Below, piece by piece: positions 50,289 through 62,122 of a stretch of DNA of 64,000 nucleotides (the first letter of the stretch is position 1; the number at the start of each line of letters is the position of its first letter). The translations under genes and the position numbers were made by a program. The DNA is taken from NCBI RefSeq assembly GCF_000001735.4, contig NC_003071.7, positions 18,203,443 through 18,267,442 of the forward strand, in the 5' to 3' direction. The stretch is from Arabidopsis thaliana (taxonomy: Eukaryota > Streptophyta > Magnoliopsida > Brassicales > Brassicaceae). The notes under the pieces were generated by a model. It was not told the origin of the DNA. It saw only the letters and a list, made by a program, of their open reading frames with translations, and made no database searches.

Positions 50289-51518
50289 ATGACTATGGAA
50301 GTGTCGAAAAAGAAAGGTGGAGATTTTCAGCAATGTCACGAATTGATTCCCGGTTTACCTTCCGAACTAGCTTTGGAGTGTTTGGTCAGAGTTCCGTTCC
50401 AATTCCAATCCGCCATGAGATCCGTTTGCCGTTCTTGGCGTAGCTTACTCTCCGACTCTTCTTTTATCCAAGAACGGCGGAGATGCGGCAAAACAGAGCT
50501 TCTCCTCTGCCTCGTTCAACCGCTAACGCCGCCAATTCCAGCGTCTAAATCGGTTGACGAGACATTAATGGTTGACGAGAAAAAATCAGAGGATGAGTCA
50601 CACCCGCGCGTTTTCTGCACGCCGCGTTTTGGATTGAGCGTTTACAACGCTGCGATGTCCACGTGGCATCGCGTTGCGTTTCCAGAGGAGGAGCAGATCC
50701 CGCTTTTCTGCGAGTGCGTCGTGCTTCAGGACGCCGGGAAGATTCTGCTCATCGGCGGTTGGGATCCGGAGACGTTACAGCCGACGAGAGACGTTTACGT
50801 TCTGGAATTCGCCGGAAGGAAGTGGAGACGAGGTGCGCCAATGAAGGAATCACGATCATTCTTCGCCTGCGCCTCCGTAAGTCCAACGAAGGTATACGTC
50901 GCCGGAGGTCACGACGATCAGAAAAACGCTTTACGCTCGGCGGAGGTGTACGACGTCGAGAAAGACGAGTGGTCGTCGGTTACTCCGATGACGGAAGGAA
51001 GAGACGAATGTCAAGGATTCGCCGTTGGTATGGGTCTAAGGTTTTGCGTGCTGAGCGGTTACGGAACGGAATCTCAAGGAAGATTCCGATCTGACGGAGA
51101 AATTTACGATCCAGCGACAGATTCATGGTCGAGAATCGACAACGTCTGGCGATTTCCAGATACTAGCCCGAGAGGTCGCACCGCCGGAGACTTTAGAAGC
51201 TCCTCTACGTTATGGTGTTTCACAGACACTGATTTACAGAGTGAACGTCGATGGGAAACTAACGATGATTCGAGAAATTTGAAACTGGATCTTCAATCTA
51301 TACAGCTTCCGATGACAGGAAGCTCAGTTTTCGCCGGAAGCTTAGGAGGTGAATCGGTGGTAATGATTGGCGGTAAAAGAGAGAGTGAAGGTGAAGGTGA
51401 AGGAGGAGTGATGATGAAGATGACGACTGAGAAGAAAATGGGAAAATGGAGTCATCATGTTCATATACCTTGTGATTTCTCTACTCTTCCATTTTCGCAT
51501 GCTTCAATCTATGTTTGA
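50289..51518 (+). CDS. KMD3: F-box/kelch protein KMD3 (cytokinin and phenylpropanoid control)
   Basis: An intronless frame of 409 residues, matching At2g44130. The first ATG is at 50289; the frame is open further upstream to 50208 but without an ATG. F-box at about 20-64 (LIPGLPSELALECLVRVPFQFQSAMRSVCRSWRSLL), then kelch blades (KILLIGGWDPETLQPTRDVYVLEF..RKWRRGAPM, KVYVAGGHDDQKNALRSAEVYDVEKDEWSSVTPM, FCVLSGYGTESQGRFRSDGEIYDPATDSW). KMD proteins are SCF receptors that target type-B response regulators, and relatives target phenylalanine ammonia-lyase. From memory this locus has also been tied to root-knot nematode susceptibility. A Gly/Glu run (GEGEGEGG) sits near the C-terminus. The gene is noticeably GC-richer than its flanks. 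Confidence 0.95.
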   Translation: MTMEVSKKKGGDFQQCHELIPGLPSELALECLVRVPFQFQSAMRSVCRSWRSLLSDSSFIQERRRCGKTELLLCLVQPLTPPIPASKSVDETLMVDEKKSEDESHPRVFCTPRFGLSVYNAAMSTWHRVAFPEEEQIPLFCECVVLQDAGKILLIGGWDPETLQPTRDVYVLEFAGRKWRRGAPMKESRSFFACASVSPTKVYVAGGHDDQKNALRSAEVYDVEKDEWSSVTPMTEGRDECQGFAVGMGLRFCVLSGYGTESQGRFRSDGEIYDPATDSWSRIDNVWRFPDTSPRGRTAGDFRSSSTLWCFTDTDLQSERRWETNDDSRNLKLDLQSIQLPMTGSSVFAGSLGGESVVMIGGKRESEGEGEGGVMMKMTTEKKMGKWSHHVHIPCDFSTLPFSHASIYV

Positions 51519-51663
51519 AAATCCCAAAAGATTTTATAGTACAACATTGTGTTCTGATCTGATGTAATATACACCAACACATATAAAAAACAAAGAACTG
51601 GTTAACAAAAGGAAAAAAAGAATTGTAGCTTGAGATTGTTAAAATGTTTGACGATGATCATGA

Positions 51664-53723
51664 TCAGAGCATTTGCCAGTCATCTTCACGTTCATCCTCG
51701 CTGTCGTCATCCGCAAACCCGTAGTTGCTTTGGTTTATCGCTGTGTGGGTTTGAGTCACTGTGAACAATGGAGCACCGTTTGATTCCTCAGCTAGTTTCA
51801 ATGCTCGGAGACAGAAATCGTCGAAATCATCTGTTGAAGATTAGGGAAAGGTTTTTTCAAGTTACAGAATTTAAAAACTTTTGGTTTCAGAGAATGTAGT
51901 AATACAATACCTTTGTCGCGGCAATAGAATCCTAGAGCTAGAGATGGGTCGAGTGATTCCAAAGGAACATAACGAAGGACACTGATGCAGATTCAAGATA
52001 AAATTAAGAAACAAGATAAAACTGAACCAGGCAAAAGTCGTCTGTGACATGATAATTTGAGGAGACTCACTTGCAATGATAGGAGGATGTGTCAACATCT
52101 GGTGTTTCCTTGTTGACTGTGACCACCTAAATCAATCATCAAACGATAAGTCTCAATCAGTATCCGACTTATCATGTGAAATGGCATCTTATCCGACTTA
52201 GGTACTATGGACCACCACAATGCCAGACCAAGATTTATGGACTCTAAAAAAATTCAGAGGCACGAAATGAAACCTGTTGAACTTCATGCGGATCAAGGTA
52301 GAAACCTTTGTCTTCTTGAACACCAACTATGTAAGTTGAGGCACCTGGTTTGCCACCCAAAATCCCCACGCTCTGAGGAAAAGTGAATGTGGCTACGAGA
52401 GATGGAATGTACCTGTCATCAGATTATAGCAATACGTCAGAAAGGTCAAGTACAAATACGAGTCGAGCATAACAGAGATAATGGAATCAATTTCACAGTT
52501 GCAAACCTGGGATTCACACTGTCAAGCCCAAGAACCAGTGGAACCAAAAGGATAATCGGTGTCCACTCAGACTGTCCTTTTGAGAATTCTAGACAAGATT
52601 TGGTAGCATCTTCTATACAGAGAATTGGAGCCCCACCTCTCTCTCCATCTTCGCTGCCAGAAACGATATGAACAGCCATAGGAAGCGTCTGGTTTTTAGA
52701 ATCAGTTTGTTTTCTCTTCTTGCACGCTAATGACTCCCACGCTCGACAAATGGCATACGGTCCTACCCATGACCCAGCAGCGAGACCATAGGACGCTCCA
52801 GCTATTATAAGATTGTGGATGGAGAAAGCTGAAGGCTCGGAATCACCAAAAGGTTCCAAGGTCTCTAAGTATTCCTGTTCAGGAAGCTGCATTTTTAAAT
52901 CAAACAAGCATGAGGTTTCCACTATCTCAATGCAAGAAACCGGGTTTCTGTTCCTAGTGTTGCTACATTGAGCTTACCTCAGATTTCTTAGTCCAAGCCC
53001 TCCCCAGCCTATGGAAAAGCAACGCCTGATAATATTTGGTTTGTCAGAATATGTTATAAACTTCAAAATCTCATGCCAAAAGAAATACTCTTCCTCACAC
53101 CTGAGCAAAAAGCATCTGGCTACTTCGAATCATGCAACCCCAGTTCACATCGCTGGTATAAGTTGTGTCTCTAAAGGGTTCAAAACCTGTAAAATACAAT
53201 TCGTAAATGGTAAATTTTATGTAAAAAACTTTATTTTGGCTTTAATCTGTAGTTGAGTTTACAAACCTTTACGATATGTCATCAGTATTTTGGATGAAAA
53301 ATCTAGTTGCAATGCAGCCAATACAGTGCCAGTATCGGTTTCCCCTGAGTTCTCATCCGCAGATATTTTATAGCAGACACCCAAGAGCCATACGTCACTA
53401 GTTGTGCTCGGAAGACCGGTCCTATTAGGCCCTAAAACACGCTCCTGGAATCTCCTAATTGCTCCACTAGCCATAGAGACTCTTTTTACAAATGCTGTCC
53501 AACCATTACGAGTGGTGCAAACTTGCTTATGCCCAGAAGTTGAAGACTCCCTATACGGTTGAGAAACTGAGGAAGAAGACGTAAACACGTTTGACCATAA
53601 GGTAAACTTGGACTTATTATCACTAGGTCCAGAATCTGAAACTAAAGGGGATTTATCATGCGTATCACTCTTGCTTGATGAAGAACATTGTTGAGGAACA
53701 AATCTATCACATAAAGCCTTCAT
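51664..53723 (-). CDS. ATG4A: Cysteine protease ATG4a (autophagy)
   Basis: Eight coding exons, 53267-53723, 53101-53186, 52978-53025, 52507-52886, 52274-52412, 52071-52126, 51911-51981 and 51664-51830, give 467 residues as for ATG4a (At2g44140). It trims ATG8 precursors to expose the C-terminal Gly and also removes ATG8 from lipid. The peptidase C54 triad is visible: Cys170 in [12 protein letters not shown], and Asp364/His366 in [10 protein letters not shown] Ser-rich N-terminus of about 85 residues precedes the catalytic core. The C-terminal acidic end ([15 protein letters not shown]) carries a possible ATG8-interacting motif (W-x-x-L: WQML). The leader extends upstream and is probably spliced. 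Confidence 0.96.
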
Positions 53724-55420
53724 TACCTAGACATGAAGCACCAACTGCAACGTGTCCTTCTCATAGAAGCAACCTAAATCCTGAGAACCTTATCTGAAAT
53801 AATAAGCACAAAAGACACTGAATTAACATCCAACATACTTTTAAGTAGTATCAGAAAGCCAAGATTGACTAAAAACTTCCACAATTAACTTCAAACACTA
53901 CACAAGATTGGGTGTGTGTGACTTCAAGGTTCAGAAAAGTTTAATCAATTAACTCTCTGAGACCATAACTATAGTTTTGTGACCACTGAAGTTCAGCTTA
54001 ACACCCCAAAAACAAGTAAGCATGTAACACAATAACGATTCTACAATTACAAACACTAAGCAGATTTTGATGAGAAAATAAACCCAATCCATAGCTTCTT
54101 GACCTCTTGAAACATCACAACATAGAATTTTCCGCATGATATTAGGAAGGTTTAGGGAGTCAACAGAGAAATATAAACCAAAATTTTAGAGATCAAAGCA
54201 TTTGGATTCCACATGCATATTCTCTTAATTGAAGAATGTTTCTAGCAAATGACAAAATCAAGAAACAGACTTGAGCTTGACGAAATTTCAACTCACGGAT
54301 CTACAGTAATCGAAAATGATCAATTAATCAACTTAAATTTTGACAACTCCTCTTCGTGTAGCAGAATTTCATCATCCAATTTAGCCCAGGAATTCTCACA
54401 ACTCCGAATTTTTCTAGCAGAGAGAAAACAATAGGAAAAGAAACAGAAGGATCACCTGAGAGATCGATCAAATGGTTTCAGCAGACGACGGAGATGGAAA
54501 ACGCAAGGGGGAGATCGATTTCGTGTCGTATCTTGCTCGCTTCAACGTCCCGTCGAAGATACCTCAGAGCAAAGACAAACGTGTGTTTCCTTTGGAGGTT
54601 TTGGGACAATCTCAATGGCGATTCTTCTTTTTACCTTCTTCAAATCTTTCGCTTTCAACTAATGACAATCTATATCGTTTAATTATTAATTAAACTTCAC
54701 ATAATCAGGGTTATGAATTATGATTACACTTGTTTACCATTTTTTTACGTGGAAAAAAATAAATACTCTCCGATTTACCTGTTTACTTCGGATAAAACGT
54801 TCGAATATTATATTAACAATGACATTGATAGTATTTTACTTTACTTTTCTCCAGGTTCCTAATTTTTTTGTTAACACATCCATCAACATGTTAACAGTAC
54901 ACAAAATTAAAATGTTGCTGCTGCTTGCTATTAATGTGATTAGTGATTACGGCTAAAAGGCTATGACATATAAACGACATAAAGCAACAATATTAGTTTG
55001 GGTTAATTAAGCTCAGCTAATTTGGGCTAGTTAAAAAAATTGGATCGGATAAAAAAGCCCATATTGACACTGGGCCAACATATCATATCGAGTCAAGTTA
55101 CGGTTTTACCCTGAAGCCATTTATTTCTGAAGCGTAATTATCAAAGAGAAAAAAAGATTAAAAAAAAAGCAACTGCCGCTCTTTCTTCTTTCTTACTGTC
55201 TCAGATCCGCCATTGTTACTTCTTCAGTTCTTCTTCTTCAACAACAACAAGAAGTAATAATTAGGGTTGAGAAACTTCGAATTCCGAAACAACAGAGAGA
55301 CGTACTAGTTTTAGCCATCTTCTTTTCTTAGTTTCATCGAACTTGGTGTTACCTCAATAGGTCGACGCTCAAATCTTGCTTATTCTCTGGTTTTTAGAGC
55401 TTCTTTTAGATTCTTTCGAC
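53724..55420. promoter_or_regulatory. Divergent region between ATG4a and ASHH3
   Basis: The left part (to about 54540) is the ATG4a leader, probably with a long 5' UTR intron and a leader exon near 54430-54540. Site II-type motifs TGGGCT 55023-55028, AGCCCA 55056-55061 and TGGGCC 55071-55076 lie about 350 bp before the ASHH3 start. A plus-strand frame at 54472-54693 lies over the ATG4a leader and is not supported as a gene. Confidence 0.5.
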
Positions 55421-57561
55421 ATGCCAGCCAGCAAAAAGGTCTGTTCAAAAACAATCTCCGCTTCATGGAAATTTTAACTTTATTCTTGATATCTGAAATT
55501 TCCAGATATTTTTCTCAGATTTCGGACCGGAATCACTTAGGGCAAGTGTTCGACAAGCTATTGAATCAGATTGGAGAATCTGAAGAATTCGAGTTACCGG
55601 AGTGGTTGAATAAAGGAAAACCTACTCCTTATATCTTCATCAGGCGCAGTATCCTTTTTTGCAATTGCAGTTTTGGTTTTGTTTCATTTTGCAGATTTAG
55701 CTTTGATCAAGATTTGTTTTGGCCTTGACTTGTTAAAGATATATACTTGACGAAGAAAGTCAAAAGGAGGGTTGAAGATGATGGAATCTTCTGTTCTTGC
55801 TCCTCCTCGTCTCCTGGTTCTTCTTCAACTGTCTGTGGGAGTAATTGCCATTGTGGGTATGCCTCTGTTTTTATTTCACTTTTCTTGATCTATCTATTTC
55901 AGCATTTCATTGATATAAGACCATAATTATCTGCTTGTTTAAGTACATTGAACTGGAAAAAACCTTATCTTTTGTGTTAGGATGCTATTCTCAAGCTGTT
56001 CCTCAAGTTGCAAGTGTGGGAGTGAGTGTAACAATAAGCCGTTCCAACAACGACATGTCAAGAAGATGAAGTTAATTCAGGTAATGTGTGATTGGTTTTG
56101 GTTGGATAGAGTGGATTTTTGTTGTTGTCGGTTTGTTATTTTAGTTGTGTCTTGTAGACAGAAAAATGCGGATCAGGGATTGTGGCAGAAGAAGAAATCG
56201 AAGCTGGAGAGTTTATCATTGAATATGTTGGAGAAGGTGATGTGACTATTTGATATTTTGTCTCCCTACTGAATATACTGCGACCATGGTCTAATTTGTT
56301 TTCTTTTTTCGTACCTTTGCTCAATGTAGTTATTGATGATAAGACTTGTGAAGAGAGGCTTTGGAAGATGAAACACCGTGGCGAGACAAACTTTTATTTA
56401 TGTGAGATAACCAGAGATATGGTTATTGATGCTACTCATAAGGGAAACAAATCAAGATATATTAATCATAGCTGCAACCCTAATACGCAGATGCAGAAAT
56501 GGTTTGTTGTTAACTGTCAACCCTTAGTGCTTGTTTCCTAGTTTAGAATACTTGAGAGAGAAAAGTCATCATTTGGTTTACTTTTGCTTGCAATTAGGAT
56601 AATTGACGGCGAGACCAGAATCGGCATTTTCGCCACCCGTGGTATCAAAAAGGGAGAGCATTTGACCTATGATTATCAGTAAGTTTATATCCTCCTTCTC
56701 CAGTTTACTTTGTAACATATCTGTTTTTATGTTGAGTTGTGACACTAAGAAATAGAGCAGGTTTGTTCAGTTTGGTGCAGATCAAGACTGCCATTGTGGG
56801 GCTGTAGGTTGCAGAAGGAAGCTTGGTGTAAAACCTAGCAAACCTAAGATAGCCTCGGATGAAGCTTTTAATCTAGTGGCACATGAATTGGCCCAGACAC
56901 TGCCCAAGGTATTTTCAAATTTTATCTGAAAAGAAGAATCAAATATATATCTCGTCTTTGCCCTGGCATAGTTTCACAGTCACTGAAAAATTTGTGTGAT
57001 GAGGTCTAAGTGACTCTTTTTCTTTCCCCACTTTTGGTTAGGTGCATCAAAATGGACTTGTAAATAGACACATAGATGCAGGTAAGTTTGGATTTTTTCT
57101 GCTCAATTTGCGAGAGTAGCTTATTGTGTTTTGGTTGTAAGAAAGTAATTTGGATTCCCATGTTTCTCCAGGAAAATCATGGAACAATCTTAGTCAAAGG
57201 GATACATGTTCGCGTAATTGCATTGGTGTGGTGATCAGGTTATCTCGCCCCACGAGTGATAGGTATTTATTGAGTTTTGAACTCGTGGATTAGTTTTATG
57301 ACTCATTCTATGCTTTTCTCATCCAATGTTTTATCTTTTGAGATTTTCAGGTGTTTTGGCCTCGTTAGACATTTTGATGAGTATTCAAGAAAGCACTCGG
57401 TATTACAATTAGCCAATACTTGTTCCTCACCATCGAACTTGGCAAAATCATTCTCAATTAAGACCTCTCTGTTAACATCTTTAAACTTGGTCCAGGTGAT
57501 GTTCGAGGATGGTGTTACCGAGTTTGTCGACATGTCGAGAGAAGACTGGGAGATTGTCTAA
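55421..57561 (+). CDS. ASHH3: SET-domain histone methyltransferase ASHH3 (SDG7)
   Basis: Twelve coding exons: 55421-55438, 55519-55648, 55739-55856, 55981-56080, 56158-56236, 56330-56501, 56598-56678, 56761-56908, 57042-57081, 57172-57262, 57351-57399 and 57496-57561. They give 363 residues as for At2g44150. In order: an AWS-type Cys cluster (CSCSSSPGSSSTVCGSNCHCG, CSSSCKCGSECNNKPF), a SET domain (EIEAGEFIIEYVGEVIDD; RYINHSCNPNTQM, the cofactor-pocket motif; GEHLTYDYQF) and a post-SET motif (CHCGAVGCRRKLG). ASH1-class enzymes act on H3K36, and SDG7 has been connected with vernalization timing. The last intron (57400-57495) is 96 nt, in frame and stop-free. Confidence 0.95.
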
Positions 57562-58858
57562 TATTGTTTTCAGGTGATTTATACTCTTCACTCTCTTAAT
57601 GAAACATTAAAACTCCCAGAAGCATAGAGTATTAAATTACCCTGGCTGCTATGTTTCTGCAGATTGCTTTGAAGTTGAGAAACCAAAATAACCTGTCTTG
57701 GTAAACTAAAGGTATCCCAAAAAACCCGGGTCTGACTGACTGGGATTGGTGCAGTGACATTGTTTGTTGCGTCTAACTTGTGACCTGTGTTTGTACAACC
57801 ATTATAAGAGATATCATATATCTACTTGTGTAACCACATCTGTACTTTCTTCTCCTTCCTTCTTTTTTCATGGGGATCTCAAATGATGATGTCTTGCAAG
57901 AACCTTCGTGGTGTGTAATTGACTTTGTAAGAACCGGTAATCTCATATCCGGTTTAGCTTTTAAAAATTTGTATCCAAAGACCGGTTTGTTCTTGTTTGC
58001 ATGTGCTGTTCTTATTCGTGCATCTGTGTGAGTGTGACTGTGTCGGTGTCGCCGACAAAAGCCGGTGTTTGCAAAATCTGACCAGTTTTGTTTTAGCGAT
58101 TAACGTTTCAAATTCCTTCAAATGCAAAATGAGTTAAACAAGTGAAAAATTACTAAAACAACATAACAGTTTTAAATTGGAAAAAGTTTTGTAAAGTTTA
58201 AAGATACACTGTAAGTGAAAAACGGAAAATTTTAATTAGATTTTTTTTTTTTTTTTTTTTTTTTGGTAAAAGTAGATTATTTTTGTTAAACAAAAGTGAT
58301 GGATCATTGGTTTTTTGGTAGTAGGTGGGTGATGTGGGTGTGTGGTTCTGGTTCACCAACTCAAAAAGCATAGACTGCAGGGGTTGGGGATTGATAACGA
58401 CAAATCTAATTGTGGTTGGTAAATCTTTTACTAATCACATTCCTTTAAAATAATTATGTAACTCATCTTGTTTACTAATATCAACTCGACTATCTTAATA
58501 TCAAATAACTCGGATTCTTCATTTTTTTCACTTTAGAATGGTTTGGTAAATCTCTTGAATAATAAACACTTTAATAAAAATGTTTTTTTTTGTCAAGCAT
58601 AAAAATGTAACTCATGTTGTCTAACTACATGGATTTTCGCACAAAACAATGATTAAATGTAAATTATGTAATTATACTTTATTTAAAGTATGATTTTGTC
58701 TTAAAAATGAAAATAATATAAGGAAGTGGACGGGTAAGGTAAAGTCTAAAATTCACCAAACATTTTGGAATCTCTCTGTTTACTATAAAGCAGTGAGTAG
58801 AAGAACCTGAAAGAACTCGCCTTTGTCTCTCATTCTTCTTCTCCATTTCGAAAAGAAG
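57562..58858. promoter_or_regulatory. ASHH3 3' UTR and MTHFR2 promoter
   Basis: The ASHH3 3' UTR seems to contain an intron (acceptor tttctgcag at 57662). A T24 run lies at 58241-58264. A TATA-like TTTACTATAAAG sits at about 58779, some 75 bp before the MTHFR2 start. No other gene is visible. Confidence 0.45.
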
Positions 58859-61743
58859 ATGAAGGTGATAGATAAGATCCAGTCATTAGCCGACGAAGGC
58901 AAAACAGCGTTTTCCTTCGAATTCTTCCCACCAAAGACAGAAGATGGAGTCGACAATCTCTTTGAGAGAATGGATCGAATGGTTGCTTATGGTCCAACGT
59001 TTTGCGATATCACTTGGGGAGCTGGTGGATCTACCGCAGATCTAACGCTTGATATAGCTTCGAGGATGCAAAACGTTGTTTGTGTTGAGAGTATGATGCA
59101 TCTTACGTGTACTAACATGCCTGTTGAGAAGATTGATCATGCTCTTGAGACTATTAGATCTAATGGGATTCAGAATGTGCTTGCTCTTAGAGGTGATCCT
59201 CCTCATGGTCAAGATAAGTTTGTTCAGGTTGAAGGTGGTTTTGATTGTGCTTTGGATCTTGTTAATCACATTCGTAGCAAGTATGGTGATTACTTTGGTA
59301 TCACTGTCGCTGGTTATCCTGGTAATGTCTCGAATTCGAATTTGATTTCTTTGTTTCGTGTGATTTGTAGCTAAAGATTGGATTTTTATGTGTTTTGATA
59401 TTTCAGAGGCGCATCCTGATGTTATTGGTGAGAATGGTCTTGCGTCTAATGAAGCTTATCAGAGTGATCTTGAGTATCTGAAGAAAAAGGTTTGTTTTGT
59501 TTGTTTTTGTTTTGCTTTGTTCTTAAATGTCTGCATCAATTTTTGAATTTGGGTTTGTCTTGGAACAGATTGATGCTGGAGCTGATCTGATTGTTACTCA
59601 GCTTTTCTATGATACTGATATATTCCTCAAGTTTGTGAATGATTGTCGGCAAATTGGGATTAGTTGTCCCATTGTTCCTGGAATTATGCCTATTAATAAC
59701 TACAGAGGCTTTTTGCGTATGACTGGTTTCTGCAAGACTAAGGTAAGTTTTGATCGTTTAGTAAACACCAGTTCCTGCAAATGAATCACCTTTTAGGAGA
59801 TGAATGATATTGCTTGTTGCCTTTCCATAAAGGTGTTTGTTTGCTAGCTTAGGATATGTTTTTAAAAAAGTGTATTTAAGGTTTCGTGATCAGCTAGATG
59901 AAATTGAGATACTTGATTATATTATTGTTTTCAGAGAAAGTGTTTGTTGGATAGCTATTCAAAGAGAATTCTTTATATTAATGTAGATACCAGCTGTGCT
60001 TTTTGTGAAAAAAAGATAGATGAATTTACATATGATTATATTAATGTAGATACCAGTTGAGGTGATGGCTGCCTTGGAGCCTATCAAGGATAACGAAGAA
60101 GCTGTGAAAGCCTATGGTATTCACCTTGGAACAGAGATGTGTAAAAAGATGTTGGCTCATGGAGTCAAGTCTCTTCATCTCTACACATTGAACATGGAGA
60201 AATCTGCTCTTGCAATATTGATGGTTGGTCCTCACTTTTTCTACTTGATGTAAAGCATGATACTGATAGTGGAGTAGCTTTACTATTTTGTTGTTGTTTC
60301 AGAATCTTGGTATGATTGATGAGTCCAAAATTTCTCGTTCTTTACCCTGGAGACGCCCTGCAAATGTTTTCCGTACTAAGGAAGATGTGCGCCCCATTTT
60401 CTGGTAACAGAGCTTAGTTTCTCTCGTTCTGATTATACTTAGCCACATATTTTACTCTGCAGGGAAAATAAGACTTGTTCTTTCTTCTAATCTTTTGAAG
60501 GGCAAACCGTCCAAAGAGCTACATTTCTAGAACCAAGGGCTGGGAAGATTTCCCACAAGGCCGGTGGGGTGATTCACGCAGTGCTTCATATGGTGCACTC
60601 TCGGATCATCAGGTACTACAATACATCATCTGTAATTGCACAACTCTCTTTCAAGATTTCATAACAAAGGGGTTTTGAAGGGTATTTCTTCGATTGGTCT
60701 TTTTGATTTGCTCTAGATTGTTAAATGTAACATCTTCTTGTGAGCTTGTTTGCTGAACTAAATGCTTTTGTTGTCAGTTCTCACGTCCGCGAGCACGTGA
60801 CAAGAAGCTTCAACAAGAATGGGTTGTCCCACTGAAAAGTGTTGAAGATATTCAGGAGGTAGAACAATTTTTTCACTACCACACATTTCCCTCACTTTCA
60901 CCTGTAAAGATGCAGACGCTTACAATAATCTTGCAAAAAAACTGTCACATAACAGAAATTCAAGGAGCTCTGCCTTGGAAACCTTAAAAGCAGTCCCTGG
61001 TCTGAATTAGATGGACTCCAGCCAGAGACAAGGATAATAAACGAGCAACTGATAAAAGTCAACTCCAAAGGCTTCTTGACCATCAATAGCCAACCATCAG
61101 TCAACGCCGAGAGATCTGATTCCCCAACTGTTGGTGAGGAATCAGTCCTGTTATATCTCTGTTCTCATAGCAAACAGAGTTTTGATTCGTGATTGATCGA
61201 TACTTGTGCTTGTGTATGATTTGCAGGATGGGGAGGTCCTGTTGGATATGTATACCAAAAGGCTTATCTAGAGTTCTTCTGCTCAAAGGAGAAATTAGAT
61301 GCAGTGGTGGAGAAATGCAAAGCTTTGCCATCGATTACTTACATGGCTGTGAACAAAGGAGAACAGTGGGTATCGAACACTGCCCAAGCTGATGTGAATG
61401 CTGTAACTTGGGGAGTTTTCCCGGCTAAGGAAATCATTCAACCAACCATTGTCGATCCCGCTAGCTTCAACGTCTGGAAGGATGAAGCATTTGAGACTTG
61501 GTCAAGAAGCTGGGCTAACTTGTACCCAGAAGCCGACCCTTCCAGAAACTTGCTCGAGGAGGTAAGTTCTATATTTTTCTTGATCTGATCATATTTGTTA
61601 TTGTTTTTGACAATGGTTTATTTAAAATGACTAATGGACATTTTGATCCAAAAATGCAGGTGAAGAACAGCTACTATTTGGTAAGCTTGGTGGAGAACGA
61701 TTACATCAATGGTGACATATTCGCGGTGTTTGCTGATCTTTGA
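58859..61743 (+). CDS. MTHFR2: Methylenetetrahydrofolate reductase 2
   Basis: Ten exons: 58859-59321, 59407-59489, 59569-59742, 60050-60223, 60303-60403, 60501-60612, 60778-60858, 60956-61133, 61227-61561 and 61660-61743. They give 594 residues, matching MTHFR2 (At2g44160). It reduces 5,10-methylene-THF to 5-methyl-THF for methionine synthesis, in the cytosol; plant enzymes prefer NADH and are not inhibited by AdoMet. The N-terminal FAD barrel has catalytic Glu21 ([13 protein letters not shown]), [26 protein letters not shown] and VTQLFYDTD. The C-terminal half is the eukaryotic regulatory domain ([39 protein letters not shown]). Intron 3 contains a duplicated copy of its own 3' splice region. 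Confidence 0.97.
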
Positions 61744-62122
61744 GAAAATCAAGAGACAACTACAGTATATCGGTTTCCTACTGCTTTCAAGATTTGCTTT
61801 TGTACTTTCTCTAAAATATTGGGATTTTGTTTTTTACATCTGTCTACCATAACAGTATTGATGTGCAAGTAATGTTATTGATAAAAAGGCATCAGTTTCA
61901 CTACCTTAAAGATCCAAAACCAAACAATTCTTCGGCAAATTTTGTTTGTGTTGATAGTTCAGAGGAAAACTACAAAAAGACACGCAAAAAGATAAAAAGG
62001 CTTTAAACTTTTGTTTATAATACTTGCAAATGATATCCAGGAAGAGGAATCTTAGGCTACACATTGGTTTAATGATCATAGTTTGTTCACATTGGGGAGC
62101 GGGAACAGTGGTTTTAACAAAA
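61744..62122. other. Convergent 3' flanks of MTHFR2 and NMT2
   Basis: 379 bp of 3' UTR-type sequence between converging genes, with an AATGTTATTGATAAAAAGG stretch near 61871 as a possible polyadenylation region. No gene is seen. Confidence 0.45.

Noticed and set aside
54472-54693. Plus-strand frame beginning MVSADDGDGKRKG as a small gene
   Set aside because: It covers the ATG4a leader region on the opposite strand, has no homologue I recognise, and would face the ASHH3 promoter.
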